DNA of 46,713 nucleotides, from contig JAKUOA010000006.1 in assembly GCA_022451235.1 (NCBI GenBank), positions 108,413 to 155,125 on the forward strand. The letters run 5' to 3'. Under the pieces are notes generated by a model. The model was given only the letters and a program-made list of their open reading frames with translations. It was not told where the DNA came from and searched no databases. The position numbers and the translations under genes are program-made. Below are positions 7,427 to 16,182 of this stretch, one piece after another; position 1 is the stretch's first letter, and each line of letters begins with the position of its first letter. The DNA is from Candidatus Thalassarchaeum sp. GTDB lineage: Archaea > Thermoplasmatota > Poseidoniia > Poseidoniales > Thalassarchaeaceae.

Positions 7427-9208
7427 ATGGAAGGTTGGTTGGTCCTCGATGGATATGAGGATGAACCAGCTGCATTTGGCGTCCCAAATTATCTTGGTTT
7501 TCATATTCGATATATCTGTGGCGTTCTAGAATCTAAATCAATCCCATACACCTACATGACCATAGATGAGTGGAGATTATTCCACAAGCAGAAACTTGCA
7601 AATTCTGCCCAAAGACAAGAACTCAAACGAGAGCTTTCCGAACTAGATGGAGCGGTTGTTCTCGCGGGAGCTGTGGTCCCGGGGAAGTATGTTAGAGGAA
7701 CTCCAATATCACGCAGAGAATTGGATGATTTTCTTGCAATTTTCCCTAGTGAACTACCAGTTCTTGCAGGTGGCTGGGCTATCCGCCATTGGCGCTATGA
7801 TGGATGGATGCCACTACGGGCAAATTTATTCTGTGCAGTGCAGGATACAGATGCTACATTGGATTACTTTCTCGGAACTGGTGATTGGTCTCACAAACGT
7901 AGAACTAGTGAGCAGTGGGACAATTGGGCAAAGAAAGGTGCGGCCGGAAAATGTGTCACAAATCATCCCGATCTTTTTACTGAAGATGGTCGTTCGGGAC
8001 CGTTAACCTACGAAGTGGAATTGTATCAGGGATGCGTGCGTTACAAACGAGGCTGTAAGTTTTGTATAGAACCAAAGAAAGGAGTTCCGTTATGGAGGGA
8101 AGAGGAGGATGTTATTGCTGAAATAACAACCGCTCTAGACAATGGCGTTCGTCACGTTCGTATAGGTGGCGCTACAGACATTTACACCTACAAGGCAGAA
8201 GGAGTGGTGGAACTAGAATATCCCATTCCAGACCCAGAACCGATTGCCAAAGTTCTGCACGACTTAAGACAAGATGAGAGGCTCCAGATTCTCCATGTTG
8301 ACAACGCAAACCCTTCTATTGTTTCTGAGAATTTGGAGCCAGCAACGGAGATTACAAAATCCCTAGTTTCGACTCTTTCGGATGGTGCAGTAGTTTCCTT
8401 TGGACTTGAATCTGCAGACCCCAAAGTCCACAAAGAAAATTGGCTAAATTGTGATTCCAGACAACTCAAAATTGCTATACGACATATCAATCAATTTGGT
8501 AGAGAGAGGGGAGAGAGAGGTTTGCCAAAACTGCTCCCTGGTCTAAATTTCATCGCAGGGTTAAATGGGGAATCAACCGAATCATACCGAATTAATCGGG
8601 ACTTACTAGATTCTCTACGTTCAGAAGGGCTATGGTTGCGGAGGATAAACATTAGACAGGTGGAAGGGCAAGGATTTCAAGAAATTCCGGAGGATGCCTT
8701 CCAGTCCTTCAAACGTAGTGTGAGAGAGGAGATAGACAAACCACTCCTAGAGGAGATGTTTCCAATTGGAATAGAACTCAAAGGAGTTTGGTGGGAGTCA
8801 CATGATGATCGAATTAGAAGACCTGAACAGGTATTACAGGAAAGCTACAGAGAATCCTCAATTTATGGCCGTGCGGGTATAACATTTGGAAGACAAATCG
8901 GAGCCTATCCGATATTAGTAGGAACCCCGTACCAGATTCCCCTCGAAACCGAGTCTAATATCATAGTCACCGGTCATGGGATGCGAAGTATAAGTGGTGT
9001 TGAAACGAACTTATCGATTAACTCAGCAAGCCAATCTCAACTTGAGGCCATACCAGGAATTGGTAGTAAGGCGGCATGGCGGATAGTTTCCAATAGAGCG
9101 AAGGCATCTAGGAAATCTTCTGAAAATCCCTACTCCAACGTAAAAACGGCTCTTCAGGATGCAGGCGTCCAGTCCTACGGACTGGCTCTTAAGGTGCTCA
9201 AGGCGTGA
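7427..9208 (+). CDS. Radical SAM protein with C-terminal helix-hairpin-helix (COG1031-like)
   Basis: YQGCVRYKRGCKFCIEPKKGVPLWREEEDVIAEI cluster motif, HVRIGGATDIYTY, and C-terminal SINSASQSQLEAIPGIGSKAAWRIVSNR HhH. Confidence 0.85.
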   Translation: MEGWLVLDGYEDEPAAFGVPNYLGFHIRYICGVLESKSIPYTYMTIDEWRLFHKQKLANSAQRQELKRELSELDGAVVLAGAVVPGKYVRGTPISRRELDDFLAIFPSELPVLAGGWAIRHWRYDGWMPLRANLFCAVQDTDATLDYFLGTGDWSHKRRTSEQWDNWAKKGAAGKCVTNHPDLFTEDGRSGPLTYEVELYQGCVRYKRGCKFCIEPKKGVPLWREEEDVIAEITTALDNGVRHVRIGGATDIYTYKAEGVVELEYPIPDPEPIAKVLHDLRQDERLQILHVDNANPSIVSENLEPATEITKSLVSTLSDGAVVSFGLESADPKVHKENWLNCDSRQLKIAIRHINQFGRERGERGLPKLLPGLNFIAGLNGESTESYRINRDLLDSLRSEGLWLRRINIRQVEGQGFQEIPEDAFQSFKRSVREEIDKPLLEEMFPIGIELKGVWWESHDDRIRRPEQVLQESYRESSIYGRAGITFGRQIGAYPILVGTPYQIPLETESNIIVTGHGMRSISGVETNLSINSASQSQLEAIPGIGSKAAWRIVSNRAKASRKSSENPYSNVKTALQDAGVQSYGLALKVLKA

Positions 9209-9264
9209 TGCAACCCGTTCAGGCAGAGGGAATAGTGATAATCTCTGCAAGGACGCCAAGAATC

Positions 9265-12200
9265 ATGTTGAACGAGGAAATGAAGAGAATCGTTGCTCTG
9301 GGAATATGTGTTTTGTTCCTTGGAGTTCCAATGCTAGGTTACTTATCTAGTGGTGAGGAATCGCAATCTATTCTAGGGGGAGAAAATGAAATTTCCTTCA
9401 CTCACTCAAGTGGTCCAACATTGAATATCCAAGGTAGCGAAGAAGGAACGGTATTCTCTCATTCTGTTTTGGATATGGGTATAGATGGTCCACTGGTTAT
9501 ACTTGCGAACGGTACATCTGTTGAATGGTCTCAAGGCAATCCTGTTTACAGTGAAAATTCACTAATCTCTACTTCAGGAAGATGTTCTATTCTATCCAAT
9601 TACTCAATGTATTGTTCCGGTTCAAATGACTATGGTCAACTCGGGCTCGGAAACTCGGTTTCAACTTCAGGCTATGTCACTCTAAGCAATGAGCCAGTGG
9701 TAATCGATGAAGGTAAAGATCACACCTGTGCAATTTTAGTAGACGCCAGCCTTTGGTGTTGGGGTCGCAATAACTTTGGCCAGGTTGGTGACAATTCCAC
9801 TGAAAACCGTATTTCGCCGGTAAATATCGATCTAGGAAGCGGTGTTTATGCCGTAGCTGTATCAGCTGGTGAGCATCACACATGTGCCGTAACTCACCTT
9901 GGTGAGGTCATGTGCTGGGGCAACAACGTTAGGGGGCAACTCGGTGACGGTACAACCAATGATTCTCTAATTCCTGTCTCTGTTAACCACTCTACTGGTT
10001 TACGAGCGGTTTCATTAGTTACTTCTGGCCTATCTTCTTGCGTAATTTTTGAGAATGGCTCTGTTGGTTGTTGGGGTAACAAGTATACAGTTTTCTCCGA
10101 CAATGGTGCTGTTACAGGAAATGTCCATCTTATCGATCTAGGTGCTAATGTTGGCGCCATCATGCTCGATGGCATCGGTTCTCATACATGTGCAGTAACC
10201 GACAATGGTTCTATGCAATGTTGGGGGGTCAATACTCATGGTCAGTTGGGCGACGGAACCTGTTCTTCGACGGTTAATTCCGATTGTGTTACGGAGAATA
10301 TTTTCCCAGGTGAAGGAGACTCAACTGTTCATGTGAATCTAACGTCTGGACTTACGGTAATCGCAGCAGCGACGGGTTCTGATTCTACTTGTGCCCTATT
10401 ATCCGATGACTCATTGCATTGTTGGGGCGCTCAGTCTGGCGAGTTTGATAATACAACTGACCCACTTCTCAACCCTTACCAATTGACATTTTCTGATGGT
10501 GCTCACATCGCATATACAGAGCAGGACTTTGACGGAGATGGGGTCCGTAATATCTTCGATACGCATCAGACTGGCGATAACGATGGTGACGGGACTGTTG
10601 ATTCAGAAGATGATTATCCAAACAACCCAGCAAGATGGGCAGATTGTGACGATGGTCAATATGGTCGATTGACCTGTATTGATGCATCCGCCGGTAATTC
10701 AGCATCGGGCAGCACTTTGGTTCAGACCGAGTGTCAGCCAGGAACATTCCAACCATTCACTGGTCAAACTTCCTGCCTTGATGCATCCGCCGGTCATTAT
10801 GTAGATTCCTCGGCATCGCAGTCACAGACAGAATGTGCGGTCGGTTATTCAAATGCTCAAATCGGGCAATCATCTTGCTCTCCAGCTCCTGCCGGTTCCT
10901 ACGTTAATCCAGCAGGCGGTGACGCTGGTTCAAGCAACACAACAGCCGTGGAACTATCGGCGATGAGTGCGAATTATTCCGCTTCGATTTCAGGAGGTTC
11001 TGATAGTGTAGACGTATTTTCTCTTAATCTATCTAGAACAACATGGTTCACAGCAAACCTAACTTCTCCTGCTGGGCAGAATTATGATATTGAATTGTTA
11101 AATTCTACCTTCCAAGTAATCGATTCATCTTCTACCAACGGCTCGGATCAAGTATCTACAGCCCCTGCAAATAATTCAAGTGGAATGTATTACATCAGAA
11201 TTAGCTATTCATCTGGATTCAATAACTCAGACGACTATAATCTAGTTATCAACCTGAGGTCAACAAGTACGTCTGCAACACAAGTAGGTTCTACGACGAT
11301 AAATATCGATGCCGAACACGGTATAGAGACTACATCGTGTTCTTCAGGAACTTGGCAGGGGCAGACCGGTTCAACCTCCTGTAATCAGGCATCACCTGGT
11401 CACTATGTTTATGCAACAGGTGCATCATCTCAAACAGCCTGTTCTCCGGGATATTACCAACCGAATTCTGGACAAACAGGTTGTATCATTGCATCTTCGG
11501 GTTACTTCGTGGCATATCCTGCCTCAACTTCACAGACTGCGGCAGGGCCTGGCCATTATGTCAATGGAACAGGGGCGACATCTCAGACTCAATGTATAAT
11601 TGGAACCTATCAACCATCTTCAGCCCAGACTACCTGTTTTGCAGCAAGTCCAGGATATTATGTTCCAGTGGCCGGTCAAGCCAATCAGACAATATGTAAT
11701 GGAGGAACCTACCAACCAAACTCAGGCCAGAGAGAATGCATAAACGCAGACCCGGGTCATTTTGTCCCAAATCAAGGAGCAACCAATCAAACTCAATGTT
11801 CTATTGGCACCTATCAACCACTCTCCGGCCAATGGTCCTGCCAAAATGCAGACCCGGGTCATTATGTCGATGATGTGGGTTCGAGTTCCCAAACTCCTTG
11901 CTTAATGGGAGAATATCAACCAGCTAGTGGCCAGGCTAGTTGCCTAACAACATCCGCTGGATATTATACTAATTCATCCGGTTCAATCAATCAACAACCC
12001 TGTCTTCCGGGGAACTATCAACCATTTTCCGGCCAAGCAGAGTGTTTCCAAGCCGAACCTGGAAACTACGTAGACACTCTTGCTGCAATAGCCCAAATCC
12101 CTTGTCCAGCGGGTTCTTACAACCCCTATATTCAGGCGGATGAAGCAACTGATTGTATGCTTGCAGACCCTGGCCATTTCGTCGCTCTGGAAGGTTCTAT

Positions 12201-14334
12201 TGCTCAGGATGAATGTAACCCTGGTAGTTTTGCCTCTACTCCAGGACAAATTGCCTGCGATGCCGCGTCTCCTGGATATTACGTACCAAATTCAGCTGCC
12301 GATGCACAATTACCGTGTTCTTATGGAACTTGGCAGGGTTCTCAAGGTTCAACTGGCTGTGATACAGCCGACCCTGGACACTACGTTGATACGGAAGCGG
12401 CTTCAATGCAGACAGCATGCTTCGCGGGAACCTACAATCCAAACGCCAGTTCAGTAAATTCTGCAGATTGCATTGCCGCTGATGCTGGAAGTTATGTGGC
12501 AAATTCTGGCTCTGCCGAACAACTTCTTTGTCCAGCAGGAACCTATCAACCGGCACCAGGACAGTCTAGTTGTATTGATGCGGACTTTGGCTATCATGTT
12601 CCAAGCGAAGGGTCTACTGGCCAAATTGGTTGTTCCATGGGTTCCTATCAGGGAGATAGAAGAGGAACACTATGCAACTCTGCAGAACCAGGATACTATG
12701 TCGACTCGCACTTTGCCTCTTCTCAAACTGCCTGTCTAGCGGGAACTTACAACCCATCTACTGGTTCTACCTCCTCAAATGATTGCATGGATGCGAACCC
12801 CGGATACTTTGTAGAAAACATAGGCTCAGGCTCACAGCAAGCCTGTGATTACGGCTACTATCAACCAAATAGTGGCTCGTCGAGCTGTTTGATGGCCGAC
12901 CCAGGTCATTACGTAGATACGCAATCCGCCAATGCTCAAATTCCCTGTGAGGCAGGAACATTCAACTCCGACTCAGGGTCAACTACTGGGTTCGCTTGCT
13001 CAGATTCGGAACCAGGAAACTACGTCCCGGATCCCGCCTCTTCCGCACAATTACCTTGTGAGGAGGGTAGTTACCAAAATCAAAGGAAACAAACCGAATG
13101 CAGATTAGCTAGTTTGGGCTACTTCGTGAATACCACCGGAGCAATATCTCAGACGGCAGCACCTCAGGATTACTACATAGACATCGAAGGCGCTACTGAG
13201 CCGTTGCCGTGTCCAGAAGGCCGAATTACTTTGGTTGACGGATCTGATGATGTTGAGGACTGTCGCCAAGATTACGAGGGAGATAGAACTCCTGATTTCC
13301 TTGATGAAGACGACGACAATGATGGCATAATCGATCACATAGATCAATGCGACTATGGTCTACTGAATTGGATTAGTACAAAATCCAACGATTGGGATCA
13401 AGATGGCTGCGAGGATACTATAGAAGATAGTGATGACGATAATGACGGATTTTCCGATGCAGAAGATCATCTCCCCTTGGATCCAACAGAGTGGTTGGAC
13501 ACTGATGGTGATGGAATAGGAGATAATGCAGACACCGATGACGATGGCGATGGTATTCCAGATGTTGAAGAACTTAAACTAGGATTAAATCCGCTTGTAG
13601 CTGATTATGATGGCGATGGTTACAACGACAGCGTCGATGCTTTCCCCAAAGATCCAACAGAATGGGAGGATACTGATGGTGATGGGACGGGTGATAATTC
13701 TGACAAATTCCCTACAGTGAAGTTTTACCAAACCTATGGGCAAGCAGCGGTTCATCTGGTAATCGGTTTCATTATTCTTGGAGTAATTGGATTTAGTGTA
13801 CGAATGGGTATTGGTGGTCGTTCGGAGAATGCCGAGGCCGATGATAGTACTCACGAGATTCGTGAAATCGCCGGAGTAGAAGTCAGAGTCTCGGCTGAGG
13901 ACCGAATGTTTGACGAAAATACGGAAATACAAGAGGAAAGTGAGCCTGAGCCTCAACCAGACGAAACTCCATCAGCTACAATGTTCGACTTACAAGCAGC
14001 AGAACAGACAGTGTCAGAATCAATGGATGAATCAATTTCTGAACAAGTTGGAATGGATCTAACTCATGAGGCTGAGGTACAGGAGGAGGCGCTCACGGAA
14101 TCCCATGATACCTCACAACCTACTGAAGAAATTGAGGAATTAGACCTTGACAGTCTTCTAGCAACCACACCACCGCCTGCTCCGAAAATCGAAGCGCCTC
14201 CAGATGCTCAAGTCAACGAACACGGTCAGAAAGTTTGGCGAGATGCCAATGGAGATGTTTGGGTACAAAACCCAGATGGAAGTTTACTCAAGCACAACGT
14301 CTTGACGGGTGCTTGGGAACCTTACGAACAGTGA
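9265..14334 (+). CDS. Giant multidomain surface protein: signal peptide, RCC1-like repeats, Cys-rich ephrin-receptor/GCC2_GCC3-like 34-aa repeats with inserted PPC-like domain, thrombospondin type-3-like Ca-binding repeats, TM helix, cytoplasmic tail
   Basis: MKRIVALGICVLFLGVPMLGYLS signal; CWGRNNFGQVGDNS/CWGNNVRGQLGDGT RCC1-like units; repeated C-x2-GTYQPxSGQxxC-xxAxPGHYVxxxGAxxQT; DTDGDGIGDNADTDDDGDGIPD; VHLVIGFIILGVIGFSVRM TM; tail KVWRDANGDVWVQNPDGSLLKHNVLTGAWEPYEQ. Start chosen at MLNEEMKR (9265) or MKR (9280). Confidence 0.82.
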   Translation: MLNEEMKRIVALGICVLFLGVPMLGYLSSGEESQSILGGENEISFTHSSGPTLNIQGSEEGTVFSHSVLDMGIDGPLVILANGTSVEWSQGNPVYSENSLISTSGRCSILSNYSMYCSGSNDYGQLGLGNSVSTSGYVTLSNEPVVIDEGKDHTCAILVDASLWCWGRNNFGQVGDNSTENRISPVNIDLGSGVYAVAVSAGEHHTCAVTHLGEVMCWGNNVRGQLGDGTTNDSLIPVSVNHSTGLRAVSLVTSGLSSCVIFENGSVGCWGNKYTVFSDNGAVTGNVHLIDLGANVGAIMLDGIGSHTCAVTDNGSMQCWGVNTHGQLGDGTCSSTVNSDCVTENIFPGEGDSTVHVNLTSGLTVIAAATGSDSTCALLSDDSLHCWGAQSGEFDNTTDPLLNPYQLTFSDGAHIAYTEQDFDGDGVRNIFDTHQTGDNDGDGTVDSEDDYPNNPARWADCDDGQYGRLTCIDASAGNSASGSTLVQTECQPGTFQPFTGQTSCLDASAGHYVDSSASQSQTECAVGYSNAQIGQSSCSPAPAGSYVNPAGGDAGSSNTTAVELSAMSANYSASISGGSDSVDVFSLNLSRTTWFTANLTSPAGQNYDIELLNSTFQVIDSSSTNGSDQVSTAPANNSSGMYYIRISYSSGFNNSDDYNLVINLRSTSTSATQVGSTTINIDAEHGIETTSCSSGTWQGQTGSTSCNQASPGHYVYATGASSQTACSPGYYQPNSGQTGCIIASSGYFVAYPASTSQTAAGPGHYVNGTGATSQTQCIIGTYQPSSAQTTCFAASPGYYVPVAGQANQTICNGGTYQPNSGQRECINADPGHFVPNQGATNQTQCSIGTYQPLSGQWSCQNADPGHYVDDVGSSSQTPCLMGEYQPASGQASCLTTSAGYYTNSSGSINQQPCLPGNYQPFSGQAECFQAEPGNYVDTLAAIAQIPCPAGSYNPYIQADEATDCMLADPGHFVALEGSIAQDECNPGSFASTPGQIACDAASPGYYVPNSAADAQLPCSYGTWQGSQGSTGCDTADPGHYVDTEAASMQTACFAGTYNPNASSVNSADCIAADAGSYVANSGSAEQLLCPAGTYQPAPGQSSCIDADFGYHVPSEGSTGQIGCSMGSYQGDRRGTLCNSAEPGYYVDSHFASSQTACLAGTYNPSTGSTSSNDCMDANPGYFVENIGSGSQQACDYGYYQPNSGSSSCLMADPGHYVDTQSANAQIPCEAGTFNSDSGSTTGFACSDSEPGNYVPDPASSAQLPCEEGSYQNQRKQTECRLASLGYFVNTTGAISQTAAPQDYYIDIEGATEPLPCPEGRITLVDGSDDVEDCRQDYEGDRTPDFLDEDDDNDGIIDHIDQCDYGLLNWISTKSNDWDQDGCEDTIEDSDDDNDGFSDAEDHLPLDPTEWLDTDGDGIGDNADTDDDGDGIPDVEELKLGLNPLVADYDGDGYNDSVDAFPKDPTEWEDTDGDGTGDNSDKFPTVKFYQTYGQAAVHLVIGFIILGVIGFSVRMGIGGRSENAEADDSTHEIREIAGVEVRVSAEDRMFDENTEIQEESEPEPQPDETPSATMFDLQAAEQTVSESMDESISEQVGMDLTHEAEVQEEALTESHDTSQPTEEIEELDLDSLLATTPPPAPKIEAPPDAQVNEHGQKVWRDANGDVWVQNPDGSLLKHNVLTGAWEPYEQ
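11338..13263 (+). repeat. Tandem coding repeat, ~34 aa / 102 nt period (Cys-rich), main block; two further units lie at about 10732-10900
   Basis: Repeated unit e.g. CSPGYYQPNSGQTGCIIASSGYFVAYPASTSQTA / CSIGTYQPLSGQWSCQNADPGHYVDDVGSSSQTP; about 18 units in this block, some with 3-aa insertions. Confidence 0.85.
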
Positions 14335-14366
14335 GCCTCCGATTAATTGCATGAAGTGTTAGATTA

Positions 14367-14385
14367 GTCGCATTGATAATGCGAC
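14367..14385. promoter_or_regulatory. Perfect 8-bp inverted repeat gtcgcatt-gat-aatgcgac upstream of the Ni-SOD gene
   Basis: Read directly; lies in the 14335-14415 intergenic gap, flanked by a further imperfect ATTAG...CTAAT extension. Confidence 0.5.
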
Positions 14386-14415
14386 ACCTAATGCGGTTAT
14401 TCGAAGGTGAGTCAA

Positions 14416-14874
14416 ATGACAGAGAATGACAACGAATTTATCCAAACTATCGAAGCCAGTGCCCACTGCGACGGCCCTTGTGGAGTCTACGACCCTGCAA
14501 GTGCAAGAGTTGCCGCTGAGGCGGTCCAATCAATGACCAAGAAGATGGTTACTCTTGCTGAAAACCACGGCTCGGACTGTGGGACTGCAAGCTACATCAA
14601 CACAATGAGCCGCTATGCTGCAATCAAGGAAGAAGAAGCACAAAAGTGCAAGGATGAATTATTGGTACTTTGGACTGACTACTTCAAGCCTCAACATCTT
14701 GAAACAATACCCGACCTACATGATACATTCTGGCAGGCTGCAAAACTCTGCTCGGCATGCAAAGTCGAAGTCTCAGAGCAGCATGCTCAGGAATTGATGG
14801 ATGCGGTTGAATCAATCCACCACATGTTCTGGGGTACCAAGGGCCGTGAAGACCCATGGATTCGCGCTTCCTGA
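14416..14874 (+). CDS. sodN: Nickel superoxide dismutase precursor
   Basis: HCDGPCGVYDPASARVAAEAV is the nickel-hook signature (HCxxPCGxYDP) after a ~19-aa leader; rest matches SodN helical-bundle pattern. Confidence 0.95.
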   Translation: MTENDNEFIQTIEASAHCDGPCGVYDPASARVAAEAVQSMTKKMVTLAENHGSDCGTASYINTMSRYAAIKEEEAQKCKDELLVLWTDYFKPQHLETIPDLHDTFWQAAKLCSACKVEVSEQHAQELMDAVESIHHMFWGTKGREDPWIRAS

Positions 14875-15152
14875 ATGTCGTCGTAAACGGCGACTCGATG
14901 TGGCCTACACTCAAGCAGGGTAGCACTGCTAAGTTTGAGAGAATTGACCCAAACTTAGTAGCAGTAGGGCAAATAGTATTGTTAGATCATCCATTCCGAC
15001 CTAATCTAAGGATAATAAAAAGAGTTCAATCCATAGAAGATAGTCGATTATTCCTTGTTGGTGACAACCCAGACCCCACGGCTAGTGAGGATAGTCACAA
15101 CTTTGGGGAAGTCTATGTATCCTCAGTCATCGCTGTTTTAGTCCCACAATAG
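14856..15152 (+). CDS. sodX: SodX-type S26/signal-peptidase-like Ni-SOD maturation peptidase
   Basis: VNGDSMWPTLKQG (catalytic Ser box) and RIIKRVQSI (Lys box), FLVGDNPDPTASEDSHNFG; starts inside the 3' end of sodN in another frame. Confidence 0.87.
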   Translation: MDSRFLNVVVNGDSMWPTLKQGSTAKFERIDPNLVAVGQIVLLDHPFRPNLRIIKRVQSIEDSRLFLVGDNPDPTASEDSHNFGEVYVSSVIAVLVPQ

Positions 15153-15154
15153 GC

Positions 15155-16135
15155 TCAGAATTGGATAACATTAGCACCCCATGCTAAACCACCACCAAAT
15201 GCAGCGGTAACCACTAGAGATCCTGGGCCAATCAGACCCTCATCCATCGCTTCACGCATGGCGATTGGTACACTTGCACCGGCAGTGTTTCCGTACTTGT
15301 GCAAATTTGTGAATGTCTTTTCCATCGGCAGGCCAAGTTTTTCCATTCCTGTTTTGATGATATTGATATTGGCCTGATGAGGGATTACTAAGTCGACTTC
15401 ATCCAGACTTTTTCCAACCCGTTCCAGTGCGCTAAGTACCGCTTGTGGAAATGCCTCGATGGCGAAGTTCCAGACCGCTCTACCATCCATGTGGAAGTAT
15501 TGCATTCCTTCCTCAAAATTATCACTTGGAATCGGAACTCTAACTCCACCTGCTGGAATTTCGATTACATCCGAGCCGCTACCATCACTGGTTAGCCAAG
15601 AGCCCAAGATGCCCTTTCCGTCTTCCACCTCACCTAGAACAGCCGCCCCCGCTCCATCACCAAATAGAACGCAGGTGGTTCTGTCTTGCCAATTTAGAAT
15701 GCGTGAATAAATTTCAGAGCCGACCACTAGAACCTTGTCGTAGCCGGGAGTTCCAGCAAATCGAGCACCTACATCTAGGGCGTAAACCCATCCTGCACAA
15801 ACCGCATTGATGTCGAAAGCCCCACAATTAGAACAACCCAATTTTTCCTGAATAATTCCCGCAGTCGAAGAAAGTGGAACATCAGGGGATGAGGTTGCTA
15901 GTATTACCAAATCTATGTCGTCAGGGGTTAATCCAGCATCATCCAGAGCCCTCTTGCATGCTTCTACAGCTAGATCTGAAGTGTGTGTATCTTTGTCTGC
16001 GATTCGTCGCCTTTTCATTCCAGTTTTGGTGGTTATCCACTCATCGCTGGTCTCAACGATTTCCGCCCAATCCTCATTACTCATTTCATGAGGAGGCACG
16101 TATGAACCGAGTCCAATAATTCCCACAGAGGCCAT
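15155..16135 (-). CDS. 3-oxoacyl-ACP synthase III (KAS III / FabH-like)
   Basis: IIGLGSYVPPHEMSNEDWAEIVETSDEWITTKTGMKRRRIA; active Cys in INAVCAGWVYAL; IPHQANINII; KYGNTAGASVPIA. Start at MASVGIIG. Confidence 0.88.
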   Translation of the reverse strand: MASVGIIGLGSYVPPHEMSNEDWAEIVETSDEWITTKTGMKRRRIADKDTHTSDLAVEACKRALDDAGLTPDDIDLVILATSSPDVPLSSTAGIIQEKLGCSNCGAFDINAVCAGWVYALDVGARFAGTPGYDKVLVVGSEIYSRILNWQDRTTCVLFGDGAGAAVLGEVEDGKGILGSWLTSDGSGSDVIEIPAGGVRVPIPSDNFEEGMQYFHMDGRAVWNFAIEAFPQAVLSALERVGKSLDEVDLVIPHQANINIIKTGMEKLGLPMEKTFTNLHKYGNTAGASVPIAMREAMDEGLIGPGSLVVTAAFGGGLAWGANVIQF

Positions 16136-16182
16136 ATTCTGATGCGTCACGCGAGCGAACTCACATTTCACAGTTGATGTTT

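Noticed and set aside
11338-13263. Regular 102-nt periodicity resembling a CRISPR or satellite array
   Set aside because: The periodicity is in the protein (conserved Cys/Gly/Tyr pattern), DNA units are divergent and the reading frame stays open throughout; it is a coding repeat.
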